Notes under the pieces: generated by a model | Databases searched by the model: none | What the model saw: only the letters and a program-made list of their open reading frames with translations | Told to the model about the DNA's origin: nothing | Source: Halobacteriovorax marinus | GTDB lineage: Bacteria > Bdellovibrionota > Bacteriovoracia > Bacteriovoracales > Bacteriovoracaceae | Length of the DNA stretch: 64,000 nt | Assembly (NCBI GenBank): GCA_002163155.1 | Contig: MAAO01000015.1 | Coordinates: forward strand, 1-64,000 | Reading direction: 5' to 3' | Position numbers and translations under genes: made by a program | Shown here: piece after piece, positions 35,467 to 44,619 of the stretch | Position numbering within the stretch: position 1 is the first letter of the stretch | How the letters are laid out: each line of letters starts with the position of its first letter

Positions 35467-37002
35467 TTGAAATCAATAAGTAATATAAGTGATAGAGCGC
35501 TACTAGTAATTCTAGATGGTTACGGTCTTGATGAAGCAGATCACAAAAATGCCATAAAACATGCCAAGACACCTAATATCGACCAGCTCTTTAAAGACTA
35601 CCCCTTCACTAAAATTGAAGCCGGTGGAGTTAAAGTTGGACTCCCAAAAGGTTTGGCCGGCAACTCTGAAGTTGGACACATGAATCTAGGAGCTGGGCGG
35701 CCAGTGAGACAAGACCTTGTGCGAATAAATGAATCAATTGAGAAAGGTGAATTTTCATCTCTAGAAGAATTAACCAAACTTAAAAATGTAGCGAGAAAGA
35801 ATTCTAAGAGAATTCACATTATGGGCCTACTCTCAGACGGAGGAGTTCATTCGCACATAGACCATATTAAAGAAGTCATCAGTGCTCTAAGTAAAGATGG
35901 CGACCTCGAAATTTTCTTTCACGCCTTTATGGATGGAAGGGATACTGCAAGAAATGTAGGCCATAAGTATGTTACAGATCTTTTGACTGTGCCTGGTTTT
36001 ACTTTTGCCTCTATGCAGGGAAGATCAATTGGTATGGATCGTGATCGCAGATGGGAAAAAGTAAAACATGCCTATGATACTTTTACAGGAGCTGGAGAAA
36101 CTACGACTCTCTCTCCAAGTGAATATTTAGAAGCAGAGTACAAGAAAGAACTCTACGATGAATTTGTGACACCTGTTTTATTTTCTAAAGACAGTGCCAT
36201 GAAAGATGGAGACTCAGTTTTCTTTATCAATTTTAGACCAGACAGAGCGATTCAATTATCTCTTTGTTTCAATGATCCAAAGTTTAGTGAATTTGAAAGA
36301 AGTTTCTTACCAGCACACTTTCTTTGTATGACTCCCTATATTCCAGATGAAGTAAAACTTCCTATTCTCTTCAATAAAGAAAAGCTAGAAGGTGTTATGT
36401 CTGAATATGTTTCAAGCATAGGTCTTAAACAATTCAAGATTGCTGAAACTGAAAAGTACGCACATATAACTTTCTTCTTTAATGGAGGGAGTAAAAAACC
36501 TTTTAAAAATGAAGAACACTTTCTTATAGACTCTCCAAAAGATGTCGAAACTTATGATCAAAAGCCAGAGATGAGTGCTCTTCCTGTGTTAGAGAAACTT
36601 ATTGAGAAGTTAGAAGATAAAGAAATTAACTTCTATCTAGTAAACTTTGCCAACTCTGACATGGTTGGACATACAGGAAACTTTCAAGCTGCTATAAAGG
36701 CGGTTGAAACACTTGATCACTGCGTGGCTAAACTTGTAGAAAAATGTGAAGAAGAAGGAGTGGCCCTAATCTTAACTGCTGATCATGGAAATAGTGATCA
36801 AATGGCATACGAAGATGGATCTCCTCACACTTCGCACACTAAATCATTAGTCCCTCTTTGTGTTTTTCATAAAGATTTAAAGAATTGTGAATTTAAAGTT
36901 ACTGACGGAGATCATTCACTTATGGATGTCTCTCCAACAATTTTATATATTTTAGGTAAGGAATATCCTCCCCTATTTACTGGAAAAAATATTTTTGAAT
37001 AA
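35467..37002 (+). CDS. gpmI: 2,3-bisphosphoglycerate-independent phosphoglycerate mutase
   Basis: 511 residues, usual GpmI length, from TTG 35467 behind GGAG. Visible are LLVILDGYG, the phosphoserine nucleophile in GNSEVGHMNLGAGR, HIMGLLSDGGVHSH, AFMDGRDT, and the metal site VNFANSDMVGHTG and ILTADHGNSDQM. It converts 3- to 2-phosphoglycerate using Mn. It is followed after 9 bases by pfkA, forming a glycolytic pair. Confidence 0.97.
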   Translation: MKSISNISDRALLVILDGYGLDEADHKNAIKHAKTPNIDQLFKDYPFTKIEAGGVKVGLPKGLAGNSEVGHMNLGAGRPVRQDLVRINESIEKGEFSSLEELTKLKNVARKNSKRIHIMGLLSDGGVHSHIDHIKEVISALSKDGDLEIFFHAFMDGRDTARNVGHKYVTDLLTVPGFTFASMQGRSIGMDRDRRWEKVKHAYDTFTGAGETTTLSPSEYLEAEYKKELYDEFVTPVLFSKDSAMKDGDSVFFINFRPDRAIQLSLCFNDPKFSEFERSFLPAHFLCMTPYIPDEVKLPILFNKEKLEGVMSEYVSSIGLKQFKIAETEKYAHITFFFNGGSKKPFKNEEHFLIDSPKDVETYDQKPEMSALPVLEKLIEKLEDKEINFYLVNFANSDMVGHTGNFQAAIKAVETLDHCVAKLVEKCEEEGVALILTADHGNSDQMAYEDGSPHTSHTKSLVPLCVFHKDLKNCEFKVTDGDHSLMDVSPTILYILGKEYPPLFTGKNIFE

Positions 37003-37011
37003 GGAATACTC

Positions 37012-37989
37012 ATGAGTAAAATTAAATCTATTGGTGTTTTATGTAGTGGTGGAGATAGCCCCGGAATGAACTGTGCGATTAGAGCAGTTGTAAGGTCGGC
37101 CATAAACGCAGGCCTTGATGTCTACGGAATCCAACGAGGCTTCTCAGGACTTCTTGAAGGAAATATTAAAAAGTTAGACGTCTCGAGTGTAGGAAATATT
37201 ATTCAACACGGTGGAACGATTCTACAGACTTCTAGATGTCTTGAATTTCATGAAGCAGATATTAGAAAAGAAGCTGCACATATTTTAAAGAGAAAGAAAA
37301 TTGATGCTCTAGTTGTTATTGGAGGAAATGGATCTTTTAATGGTACCTACGCTCTTCACTCAGAGCACGGTATACCAGTAGCAGGGATTCCAGGAACAAT
37401 TGATAACGACATTTCCGGTACCGACTATTCAATTGGTTTTGATACTGCTGTTCAAACGGCGATTGATGCAGTTGATAAGATTAGAGATACCGCCTCTTCA
37501 CATGAGAGAACTTTCATCGTTGAAGTGATGGGAAGAAAGTCTGCTGCCATTGCTCTTCACGTGGGTGTTTGTACTGGTGCAGAGAACGTTGTTCTTCCAA
37601 GTGACACACTTAATATCGAAGAAATTGCCAAAGATGTTAAACGAGGAATAAGCCGCGGAAAGAATTCTTCAATCATCATCGTAGCTGAAGGTGAAAAAGA
37701 AGGGCTAAGTCATAGAATCCGAGAAGAGCTCAAGAATGACCACGGTATTGATTCTCATGTTTGTATTTTAGGACATATTCAAAGAGGGGGAAATCCTTCA
37801 GGAATAGATCGTTTTATCGCCTCAGGTATGGGTTACATAGCGGTTAAAGATTTAATAAAAGGAGAAAAGGCCATTGTTACAGCTTACCGTCATGGAGAAG
37901 TTGTTACAGTTCCATTTTCAGAATGTCTTGAGAAGAAAACTGATTATCTTCCTCAGTATATAAACTTAGTTAAGACCCTATCGATTTAA
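37012..37989 (+). CDS. pfkA: 6-phosphofructokinase
   Basis: 325 residues. ATP-dependent PfkA features: VLCSGGDSPGMNCAIRAVV, VVIGGNGSFNGT, the catalytic GIPGTIDNDISGTDYSIGFDTAV, EVMGRKSAAIALHVG and HIQRGGNPSGIDR. The Gly following GGNGS (rather than Asp) is typical of ATP-linked group members of this type. Its 3' end overlaps the convergent ComM-like gene by 20 bases. Confidence 0.94.
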   Translation: MSKIKSIGVLCSGGDSPGMNCAIRAVVRSAINAGLDVYGIQRGFSGLLEGNIKKLDVSSVGNIIQHGGTILQTSRCLEFHEADIRKEAAHILKRKKIDALVVIGGNGSFNGTYALHSEHGIPVAGIPGTIDNDISGTDYSIGFDTAVQTAIDAVDKIRDTASSHERTFIVEVMGRKSAAIALHVGVCTGAENVVLPSDTLNIEEIAKDVKRGISRGKNSSIIIVAEGEKEGLSHRIREELKNDHGIDSHVCILGHIQRGGNPSGIDRFIASGMGYIAVKDLIKGEKAIVTAYRHGEVVTVPFSECLEKKTDYLPQYINLVKTLSI

Positions 37990-38506
37990 TTTTAATTTGT
38001 TTTTCAACCAGTGGTAGATGTAAAATCTCTTCCACTGGTAATCGCACCAACCCTAAACATTCTATCTGCCCTCTTCCCGTAATTATTTTCCAAACTTTTT
38101 CACAATTGTGTGAATTAAAGAAATGTAGATACTTGCCACTAATGCTAAGTGGTTTTACTATTCCATCTATGGAGACCTGACCTCCACAAAGACAATTATC
38201 AAGACTGGAAATTGAAAGAGCATTGGCCATATTCCAATAGAGAATAAGTATGGGTAACTCCAACCACTTTAGTTCTTCTTTTTTTAAAATTTTGTCTTCT
38301 TCTTCAACGCAGATGACATATCTCTTTAGAGGTATTGGTAGTTGAGATTTTCTAGTGAGGTAAATAATCTTCTCTCTTAAAATTTTCGAATTCTTAGAAC
38401 CAATTTTAATTTCGAGACCGGGAATACCATTTGTGGTGTAGGCAAAGACATTTGTCGTTTTATAGGTATTCTTGTAAACAGTTAGACCTTTAATCATCAA
38501 TTCCAA
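37970..38506 (-). CDS. Stand-alone ComM N-terminal (ChlI-type) domain
   Basis: 178 residues, TTG start 38506 seven bases after AAGGAG. It lines up with the first ~170 residues of ComM: NGIPGLEIKIGS (for NGLPGLTMVGLP), the RE...SQLPIPLKRY stretch, ELPILILYWNMANA, GGQVSIDGIVKPL (for GELALTGALRGV) and a final VEEILHLPL. ComM normally continues into an AAA+ Mg-chelatase ATPase; here the protein ends and no ATPase frame follows downstream before pfkA. Sequence is diverged, with acidic and cysteine substitutions. ComM remodels branches during transformation; this form has lost the motor. Confidence 0.75.
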   Translation of the reverse strand: MELMIKGLTVYKNTYKTTNVFAYTTNGIPGLEIKIGSKNSKILREKIIYLTRKSQLPIPLKRYVICVEEEDKILKKEELKWLELPILILYWNMANALSISSLDNCLCGGQVSIDGIVKPLSISGKYLHFFNSHNCEKVWKIITGRGQIECLGLVRLPVEEILHLPLVEKQIKIKSIGS

Positions 38507-38645
38507 AGTAAATCTCCTTAGAGATAAGGGTGATACAAGATTAACTTCTATTAAACATTCTTAAGTATTTGAATTCATGTAGCTTTCTCTTAGTAAATTT
38601 TACTCCTTTGCCCCAAGACCCTTTCAACTTCTGCTAAAAGAATTC

Positions 38646-39500
38646 ATGATAAAAATTCTATCCTCCCTACTACTTATTTCTAATATTCATGCATCAATAA
38701 GTGGATCTGATGATCGACATGAAATACTCGATGCTCCCCTAGATATTCAGGAGCTTTCAAAATCTATTGCAGCTCTTATCCCTAAGAAAGTTGTAGAGAA
38801 ACTACCTGATGGAAAGTTCAAGTTATTGGGTTTGAATTACGTAGAGAAATTAAATTTCTGTAGTGATGCGAGATTTGTTCAAAAACAACGATTGATTGCT
38901 AATTGTTCAGCTTTCTTAATTGATGAAAATAAAATTGGAACTGCCGGACATTGCATAGATGACGAAATGAATTTCTCTATTAATGATTACTACGTGGTCT
39001 TTGATTATCAAGTGACTGACAGAGATAATTCTGAATTTATTTTGGATAAGAACCAGGTTTACGAAATAGAAGAAACTATTCAAAGAGTATTTAACTTTCC
39101 AAGTGACAAAGACGTTGCCGTTCTTAAATTGAAAAGAAGTGTAAAAAATAGAAAACCATTAAAACTTGCCAGTAAGAGAATAAGAAATGGGTCTCCCCTT
39201 TATATTTTAGGTTTTCCTTTTGGTCTGCCTATGAAGTATCAAGACAATGGTTACGTCACAGGCGAGGAGGCCATGCATGGAGGAGTAGACTCTTTCACTC
39301 ACAACCTAGACACCTTCTCAGTGAATTCAGGCTCAGCTATTTTTAGCTCAGAGACAAATGAAATTGTAGGGATTCTAGTTCGTGGAAGCGGAGCTAACTA
39401 TGAAGAGAGAGAAGAAGAAAAGTGTAATGACTGGGGAGGCCTAGTTAGAAAGAGAGATCACTTCGGCGAAGGAAATTATATCGATCTTTTAAAATTCTAA
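38646..39500 (+). CDS. Exported trypsin-like (V8/S1 type) serine protease
   Basis: 284 residues with a short signal peptide (MIKILSSLLLISNIHA). Catalytic triad visible: His102 in IGTAGHC, Asp156 in SDKDVAVLKL and Ser228 in SVNSGSAIF. The layout resembles glutamyl endopeptidases, with an N-terminal pro-region of ~50 residues. Likely secreted. The 3' end overlaps the convergent small gene by 12 bases. Confidence 0.9.
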   Translation: MIKILSSLLLISNIHASISGSDDRHEILDAPLDIQELSKSIAALIPKKVVEKLPDGKFKLLGLNYVEKLNFCSDARFVQKQRLIANCSAFLIDENKIGTAGHCIDDEMNFSINDYYVVFDYQVTDRDNSEFILDKNQVYEIEETIQRVFNFPSDKDVAVLKLKRSVKNRKPLKLASKRIRNGSPLYILGFPFGLPMKYQDNGYVTGEEAMHGGVDSFTHNLDTFSVNSGSAIFSSETNEIVGILVRGSGANYEEREEEKCNDWGGLVRKRDHFGEGNYIDLLKF

Positions 39501-39962
39501 TTCATGATCACTGGAATAGATGCACGTTAATATATTTTTCTTAGAACCTGCATGATGACTCGCGAGCGAGAAAGCAAAAATATTTTGTAATTTCTTGCAG
39601 CTCTTTTTCACTTTACTACAATCAACAGATTTATCATCACAAGTAATTTTTAAAACAACTGAATCAGCAAATTCACAAAGAACTTTATTTTTTCCAAGAC
39701 TATCAACTCGACCTCTAATAAAAGACATCTTCTCTGATACATGCTTTAAGCAAAAATCAATTATTTCAACTTTCCTAGAAGTGCAATCAACGGCCGTCAT
39801 ACCGCTCGCCGACTCAAGAAGATTATTCTTAACTCCCATGGCGATACAAACTTGTCTAAAACTATAACTTTTGAAGGATAAATTAATGGCCTTGTTTTCA
39901 AGAACTTTTGAAAAGCAAGGCCATAGAGAAAATACCAATAGAATTAAAACTTTATTAAGCAG
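39489..39962 (-). CDS. Small exported cysteine-rich protein, possibly starting at CTG
   Basis: Around 157 residues if it begins at CTG 39962, which follows GAGGAC by 6 bases and gives a clean signal peptide (MLNKVLILLVFSLWPCFS). The only standard start, TTG 39938, would cut into that signal peptide. The frame closes at a stop four codons upstream of the CTG. Mature part has about eight cysteines (CTSRKVEIIDFC, ITCDDKSVDCSKVKKSC) and no known family. It overlaps the end of the glutamate dehydrogenase gene by 8 bases, so it is probably coupled to it. Confidence 0.6.
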   Translation of the reverse strand: MLNKVLILLVFSLWPCFSKVLENKAINLSFKSYSFRQVCIAMGVKNNLLESASGMTAVDCTSRKVEIIDFCLKHVSEKMSFIRGRVDSLGKNKVLCEFADSVVLKITCDDKSVDCSKVKKSCKKLQNIFAFSLASHHAGSKKNILTCIYSSDHELEF

Positions 39963-41214
39963 GGAAAAGTCCTCTTAATCTCATCGCTCTCTCAAGTCTT
40001 GATAGAGCTGAAATAAAGGCAGCTTTCTTCATATCTGTTTCATACTTTTGAGCTGTTTCATAAACGTTATCAAAAGAGTCTTTTAAAATATCATGAAGCT
40101 TACTGTTGATTTGATCTAAATCCCAAAAGAAGTTTTGTAGACCTTGAACCCACTCAAAGTAAGAAACAATAACACCACCAGCATTACAAAGAATATCAGG
40201 AATAATGAAACCACCTCTTTTCGTGATAATTTCAATCGCCTCTTTTGTAAGTGGACCGTTGGCACCTTCAGCAATGAATTTCGCTTTTACTCTTGGTGCA
40301 TTTTCTTTAGTTACAACACCATCGATAGCAGCAGGAATGAGAACGTCTACATCAAGTTCTAAAAGTTCTTCATTAGAAATGATAGTGACATTTTTAAGAT
40401 CTTTTAAATAGTTTCCACTCTTTGTCCATTCAGTACAATGAGTTATATCTAAACCATCGGCATTGTAAACAGCACCTGACACATCAGAGATGGCTACAAT
40501 TTTAGCTCCCTGTTCTGCAAGGTCTACAGCTGCAGGAACGCCCACTTTACCAAAACCGTGAATGGCGACAGTAGTATCTTTTCCAATTGTTAAACCTTTT
40601 TTCTGATAAGCAAAGTTCACACAGAAAGCAACACCTTTACCAGTGGCTTCTGCACGACCAAGGGATCCACCAATTGCGATTGGTTTTCCAGTTACAACAC
40701 CGGGAACCGTATAACCTTTAAGTTGTGAATACGTATCCATGAACCAGGCCATTGTTTGTCCATCAGTTCCAATATCTGGAGCAGGGATATCAATGCTTGG
40801 TCCAACAATCATATTAATTTCTGTGGCGTATCTTCTTGTCAGTGATTGAAGCTCTTGTCTTGAAAGTTCATTAGGATCTACTTCAATCCCACCTTTCGCT
40901 CCACCAAGTGGAAGTCCAACAAGGGCACACTTAAAAGTCATAAGCATAGCAAGAGCTGCTGTTTCAGAAAGATCAACTTTAGGGTGAAAACGAATCCCAC
41001 CTTTACCAGGGCCGAGAGTCATATTGTGTTGAACTCTAAAACCTTGAAAAGTTTTAACTGAACCGTCATCTAGACGGATAGGCACTGCAACTTGTAGTGC
41101 TCTTTTTGGATATTTCAATCTCTCTAGAATATTTCTATCTAGACCCATAACATCTGCAGCATCTTCTAGTTGCTTATAAGCATCTTTAAAAAGTGGCGCA
41201 TCAAATAAGCTCAT
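39955..41214 (-). CDS. Glutamate dehydrogenase-type amino-acid dehydrogenase
   Basis: 419 residues. Glu/Leu/Phe/Val dehydrogenase hallmarks: GFRVQHNMTLGPGKGGIRFHP, the catalytic Lys in ALVGLPLGGAKGGI, PAPDIGTDGQTM, the Rossmann IHGFGKVGVPAAVDLAEQG and FIAEGANGPL. It interconverts glutamate and 2-oxoglutarate/ammonia, most likely catabolic in an amino-acid feeder. Coenzyme choice is not decided here. A small exported protein gene is coupled downstream. Confidence 0.93.
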   Translation of the reverse strand: MSLFDAPLFKDAYKQLEDAADVMGLDRNILERLKYPKRALQVAVPIRLDDGSVKTFQGFRVQHNMTLGPGKGGIRFHPKVDLSETAALAMLMTFKCALVGLPLGGAKGGIEVDPNELSRQELQSLTRRYATEINMIVGPSIDIPAPDIGTDGQTMAWFMDTYSQLKGYTVPGVVTGKPIAIGGSLGRAEATGKGVAFCVNFAYQKKGLTIGKDTTVAIHGFGKVGVPAAVDLAEQGAKIVAISDVSGAVYNADGLDITHCTEWTKSGNYLKDLKNVTIISNEELLELDVDVLIPAAIDGVVTKENAPRVKAKFIAEGANGPLTKEAIEIITKRGGFIIPDILCNAGGVIVSYFEWVQGLQNFFWDLDQINSKLHDILKDSFDNVYETAQKYETDMKKAAFISALSRLERAMRLRGLFPA

Positions 41215-41342
41215 AAAGGCTCCTTAAATAGTTCATTATTTAGCATATATATTTACTAAATCTACTACTAGAAAGGAAACTTTAATAGTAATTTTTTTCA
41301 AGATTTTTTTGCTCTATTTACCCCAGTCGATAGATGGGGCTT

Positions 41343-42182
41343 CTAGAATGAATAGTTGTAGAGAACTTCGAAAGTCTGATTATCTATATCAGTGAAAGCT
41401 ACTTCTTTCACAGTCTGTGATGACGTGATGCGCGCCGTAATTTGTTTAGTTAAAGGTCTATCAACACGGGCCACATAGTCCCCGTCATTTACGTTGTAGT
41501 CTAAATTAGTTTTTAAACCAAGTTCAGAGATATCTTTGTTCATATTTACGTTAACTGTTCCATCCGCTTTAACAGTTGTCGTGTTCTGAACCCATGGGTT
41601 CTCCACATACATAAGCGCTTTTCCCTGCAGAACACGGGCCTTGAATTTAAATTTCACAAACTTAGATACGGCCACTGAAGTCTGAGGCTTTAAGGCCTTC
41701 TGAACGCTTCCCACTCTGTGCATTGTTGAACCTTCTTCCGCTTGTTTAATTTCTCCAGATAATCTCTTATCCAGGTATTTAATAATGTATTTATTAAAGT
41801 GTGCTTTTCGGTCCTGCTGATCCTTAATGTCATATAAACCAGTTGATTCTACGTCCCAGTTTCTTACGTATTCTTCTTCTTCATTCCAAGACTCATAAGT
41901 CTTTCTCATGGACTTCATAACACCTGAAGTATCTTCCACTAGGATATTTTCGTACCAAAGAACTACATTTCCAGGAAGATCACTAGTCTCAACGTCTGGT
42001 ACATAGTTACTTGGAGTTCTTTGTTGTGTTTTTGCGTAGGGATTTAACGAAGCAAGAAGCTTTGAATTTTCTTGATTGGACAATTTCTCACCGGCCTGAA
42101 CCTGAGTACATAAAGTGACTAAAACTAGTAAGTGACTAAGATTTAGACGGCCTGTAAAAATGTTGTATAGCGTTTGCTTCAT
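41343..42182 (-). CDS. Exported protein of unknown function, probably outer-membrane associated
   Basis: 279 residues with a signal peptide whose hydrophobic core (LLVLVTLCTQVQA) follows a basic N-terminus. The middle is charged and helical (RKTYESWNEEEEYVRNWD). The C-terminal ~110 residues alternate hydrophobic and polar residues and end in Phe (FEVLYNYSF), like a small barrel or beta-rich domain (VARVDRPLTKQITARITSSQ). No family recognised. Confidence 0.7.
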   Translation of the reverse strand: MKQTLYNIFTGRLNLSHLLVLVTLCTQVQAGEKLSNQENSKLLASLNPYAKTQQRTPSNYVPDVETSDLPGNVVLWYENILVEDTSGVMKSMRKTYESWNEEEEYVRNWDVESTGLYDIKDQQDRKAHFNKYIIKYLDKRLSGEIKQAEEGSTMHRVGSVQKALKPQTSVAVSKFVKFKFKARVLQGKALMYVENPWVQNTTTVKADGTVNVNMNKDISELGLKTNLDYNVNDGDYVARVDRPLTKQITARITSSQTVKEVAFTDIDNQTFEVLYNYSF

Positions 42183-42318
42183 ACAAGTTCCTATTTTTTC
42201 GTAGATTTCTCTTTCTCTACTTAAAATAGTGCAATTGGCATACCACTTCTACGCAACGCAGAAATGCTCCCTATAAAGGAGGTAGCACAGTAAGTATTCT
42301 AGCATGTTAGAAGGGGGC

Positions 42319-42344
42319 AAAAGAAAGGGGTCTAAAAAGACCCC
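42319..42344 (-). terminator. Intrinsic terminator of parAB
   Basis: On the minus strand GGGGTCT-TTTT-AGACCCC (42344-42327) is followed by TTTCTTTT. It lies ~20 bases after the parB stop. Confidence 0.9.
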
Positions 42345-42364
42345 CTAATTTGAAGAATTATAGT

Positions 42365-43279
42365 TTATTGATCGACCATATCTTTAGTCTCTTCGACTAG
42401 GGCCTTGAGAATACTCTGGGTCTTCTTGTCTAATTTCAGGTCTTTAGACTTCATATTCATAGCTTTTAAGAAGGCACTGGCGGACAATCCCTTGGGAAGT
42501 ACGGCTTTCTTTGTCGTCTTCTTTGTCGTCTTTTTAGTCGTTTTCTTAGTCACTTTCTTCTTACCAGCGGCAACGACACCACCAGAAATAGCTTTCTTAA
42601 GCTGAGCTCTTTTGGTGATTTCACCTGAGTGAACTAATTTCTCAAGTTTCTTCTTAAGAGGAGATGTCTCAAGGGCATCTAATTCAAGTAAGACGTACTT
42701 CTCAATATTGTGAAGTTTAGAGGCTTCTCTAAGTTTCTTAGGCATTCTCGCAATTAAGAGCGACCTGTGAACTTCAGATTTTGAAATACCTAGAGCAGAA
42801 CAAATTTTTCTCTCAGAAGCTTTTGTGGCTATTTGGTAATTTAAAATCCCATCGGCCTTATCTATATAGTGGAGCGCTTCTCTTGAAGAGTTTTCAGAGA
42901 ATTGAATCGCCATTAACTCTTCTTCAGATTTATTATCTAAAACAAAGCAAGGACACTCTTTTAAATTAATAAGAGACATGGCCCTATAACGTCTTTCACC
43001 ACAAATTAATGTGTAACCTTTCTTCGACTTATGAAGAACAAGTGGTTGGATCAGACCATTGACTTGAATATTAGAGGCAAGTTCTTTTAATGAAGAATCA
43101 TTGAACTTTGTTCTAACCTGCTCTTTAACGATGATATCTTTAAGTGAGATCTCATGTAACTTAGCTCCACGTAGTAAACGCTCGTCGGCTAATTTTATAA
43201 GGTCACGAGTAAGATTCTCTGACAGATCTATTGTTTTTCTTTGTTTTTTTGAAACTCTTGGCGCGAACGACTTTGCCAT
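42365..43279 (-). CDS. parB: Chromosome-partitioning protein ParB
   Basis: 304 residues. ParB/Spo0J N-domain: LKEIxxKDIIVKEQVRTKFNDSSLKELASNIQVNGLIQPLVLH-like with GERRYRAMSLI (CTP-binding box), FSENSSREALHYIDKADGI, and a HTH KASERKICSALGISKSEVHRSL. The linker contains KKTTKK repeats. It is ~46 bases downstream of parA in the same orientation. No parS-like site (TGTTTCACGTGAAACA type) was found by eye in this window. Confidence 0.93.
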   Translation of the reverse strand: MAKSFAPRVSKKQRKTIDLSENLTRDLIKLADERLLRGAKLHEISLKDIIVKEQVRTKFNDSSLKELASNIQVNGLIQPLVLHKSKKGYTLICGERRYRAMSLINLKECPCFVLDNKSEEELMAIQFSENSSREALHYIDKADGILNYQIATKASERKICSALGISKSEVHRSLLIARMPKKLREASKLHNIEKYVLLELDALETSPLKKKLEKLVHSGEITKRAQLKKAISGGVVAAGKKKVTKKTTKKTTKKTTKKAVLPKGLSASAFLKAMNMKSKDLKLDKKTQSILKALVEETKDMVDQ

Positions 43280-43325
43280 AACTATTTCCCCACATCCTTG
43301 TGATTAAAATATATTTTTCTACAGA

Positions 43326-44099
43326 TTAAAGACTTAAAGCTTCCCAAAGTTTTTGGTAATCTTCCTTCCCTCTACTATTTTTCCCCATCATAAATACTGG
43401 CTTACGCATTGAGATTGACTCTTGCATTTGAACCAAGTTTCTAATTGGTGGAGTAATACTAAATGACTGAGCTAATTCAACAATTCTTTGTTGCTCGATC
43501 TTTCTTCTTGTATCAACCATTGAAGGAATAATAGAGAAATCTAATGTTGGATTTTCAGTCTCTTTAATAATTTCAAAAGTATCCATCAGCTCTTCAAGTC
43601 CATCAATTGAGTAGTCTTGTGCTTGAGTTGGAATAAGAATTCTATTGGAAGCCACTAGCGCCATAATTAATTCATCACCAAGCATTGGTGGAGTATCAAT
43701 AACAACGTAGTCGTAATTTTCTGCAACTTCTTGAAGTCTTGATCTTAACAATCTTTCTTTCCGACCAGAATCTCTTCTGATTTCACTTTCTGATAGAATC
43801 AATAGTTTAGAAAGATTAGCCAGATGGCGACTTGATGGAATTAAAGTAATATTTTCGTAGAAGTCGGCATCACCTTCAGCCGGAACAATAACGTCTTCCG
43901 CTCCAACATCTCCAATAAGCCATTCAGGAATAAGAGTTCTTTGAATCTGAACACCTAAAGTTGAACTTAAGTTTGCTTGAGAATCTAGATCAATAACTAG
44001 AACTTTATGACCTTTATTGGCCAGGTGGCATACTAATTGGTAACACTGCATTGTTTTACCAACGCCACCTTTATTATTGGCAACTGTGATAACTTCCAT
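43326..44099 (-). CDS. parA: Chromosome-partitioning ATPase ParA
   Basis: 257 residues, Soj-like. Deviant Walker A KGGVGKT (residues 10-16), VIDLDSQANLSSTLG, the VIDTPPMLGDELIMALVAS and IPTQAQDYSIDGLEEL motifs are family hallmarks. It drives segregation with ParB bound at parS. A 7-bp inverted repeat with a 2-base spacer lies upstream at 44115-44130. A short N-terminus means no separate HTH domain, as in chromosomal ParA. Confidence 0.94.
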   Translation of the reverse strand: MEVITVANNKGGVGKTMQCYQLVCHLANKGHKVLVIDLDSQANLSSTLGVQIQRTLIPEWLIGDVGAEDVIVPAEGDADFYENITLIPSSRHLANLSKLLILSESEIRRDSGRKERLLRSRLQEVAENYDYVVIDTPPMLGDELIMALVASNRILIPTQAQDYSIDGLEELMDTFEIIKETENPTLDFSIIPSMVDTRRKIEQQRIVELAQSFSITPPIRNLVQMQESISMRKPVFMMGKNSRGKEDYQKLWEALSL

Positions 44100-44114
44100 G
44101 AATCACTCCTTAAA

Positions 44115-44130
44115 TAAGCATCTATGCTTA
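44115..44130. promoter_or_regulatory. Inverted repeat upstream of parA
   Basis: TAAGCAT-CT-ATGCTTA is a perfect 7-bp inverted repeat 16 bases upstream of the parA start codon. Position fits an operator or hairpin in the 5' UTR; no binding protein is known. Confidence 0.5.
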
Positions 44131-44287
44131 AAGACTATAAAGCCTAACATATTAAAATAGTAAGAAATGAGTCACACTTCGTCAAAGAAAGATCCTGTTT
44201 TTTTTAAAAGTCTAACGCCACCCATCATAGGACTGGACAATATGAGTAAAATGGACAATATTTGGGCCATAAAAAGGAAGTGAAATC

Positions 44288-44608
44288 ATGATTAAGACTA
44301 TCGATGCAAAAGAACTTAAGGCCAAGCTAGATAACGGTGAAGAGCTAATACTAATTGACTGTCGTGAGCAAGATGAATGGGATGATTCCCATATTGCTGA
44401 TGCCAAATTTGTTCCTCTAAGTAAATTTCAGGAACTCTTTGAAAATGAACTTCCTAATAAAGAAGCTCAAATAATTATTCAGTGTAGAAGTGGAAAGAGA
44501 AGCTTAAGCGCTTGCCAACTTCTTCTCGATGAAGATTACGACAACCTAACAAACCTAGAAGGTGGAATTATGGGTTGGATTAATAACGGATATGAAACTG
44601 TAAAATAA
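44288..44608 (+). CDS. Rhodanese-like sulfurtransferase
   Basis: 106 residues, a single rhodanese domain. The catalytic Cys66 lies in IIQCRSGKRSLSAC, matching the CRxGxRS active loop. It carries sulfur as a persulfide. It precedes nadA by 11 bases and the cysteine desulfurase gene, so a role in handling sulfur for the NadA iron-sulfur cluster is a reasonable inference. SD AAAAAGGAAGTGAAATC is present. Confidence 0.9.
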   Translation: MIKTIDAKELKAKLDNGEELILIDCREQDEWDDSHIADAKFVPLSKFQELFENELPNKEAQIIIQCRSGKRSLSACQLLLDEDYDNLTNLEGGIMGWINNGYETVK

Positions 44609-44619
44609 TTGGAATAACT

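Noticed and set aside
42365-44290. parS sites near parAB
   Set aside because: No sequence close to TGTTTCACGTGAAACA could be found by eye here or in neighbouring gaps.
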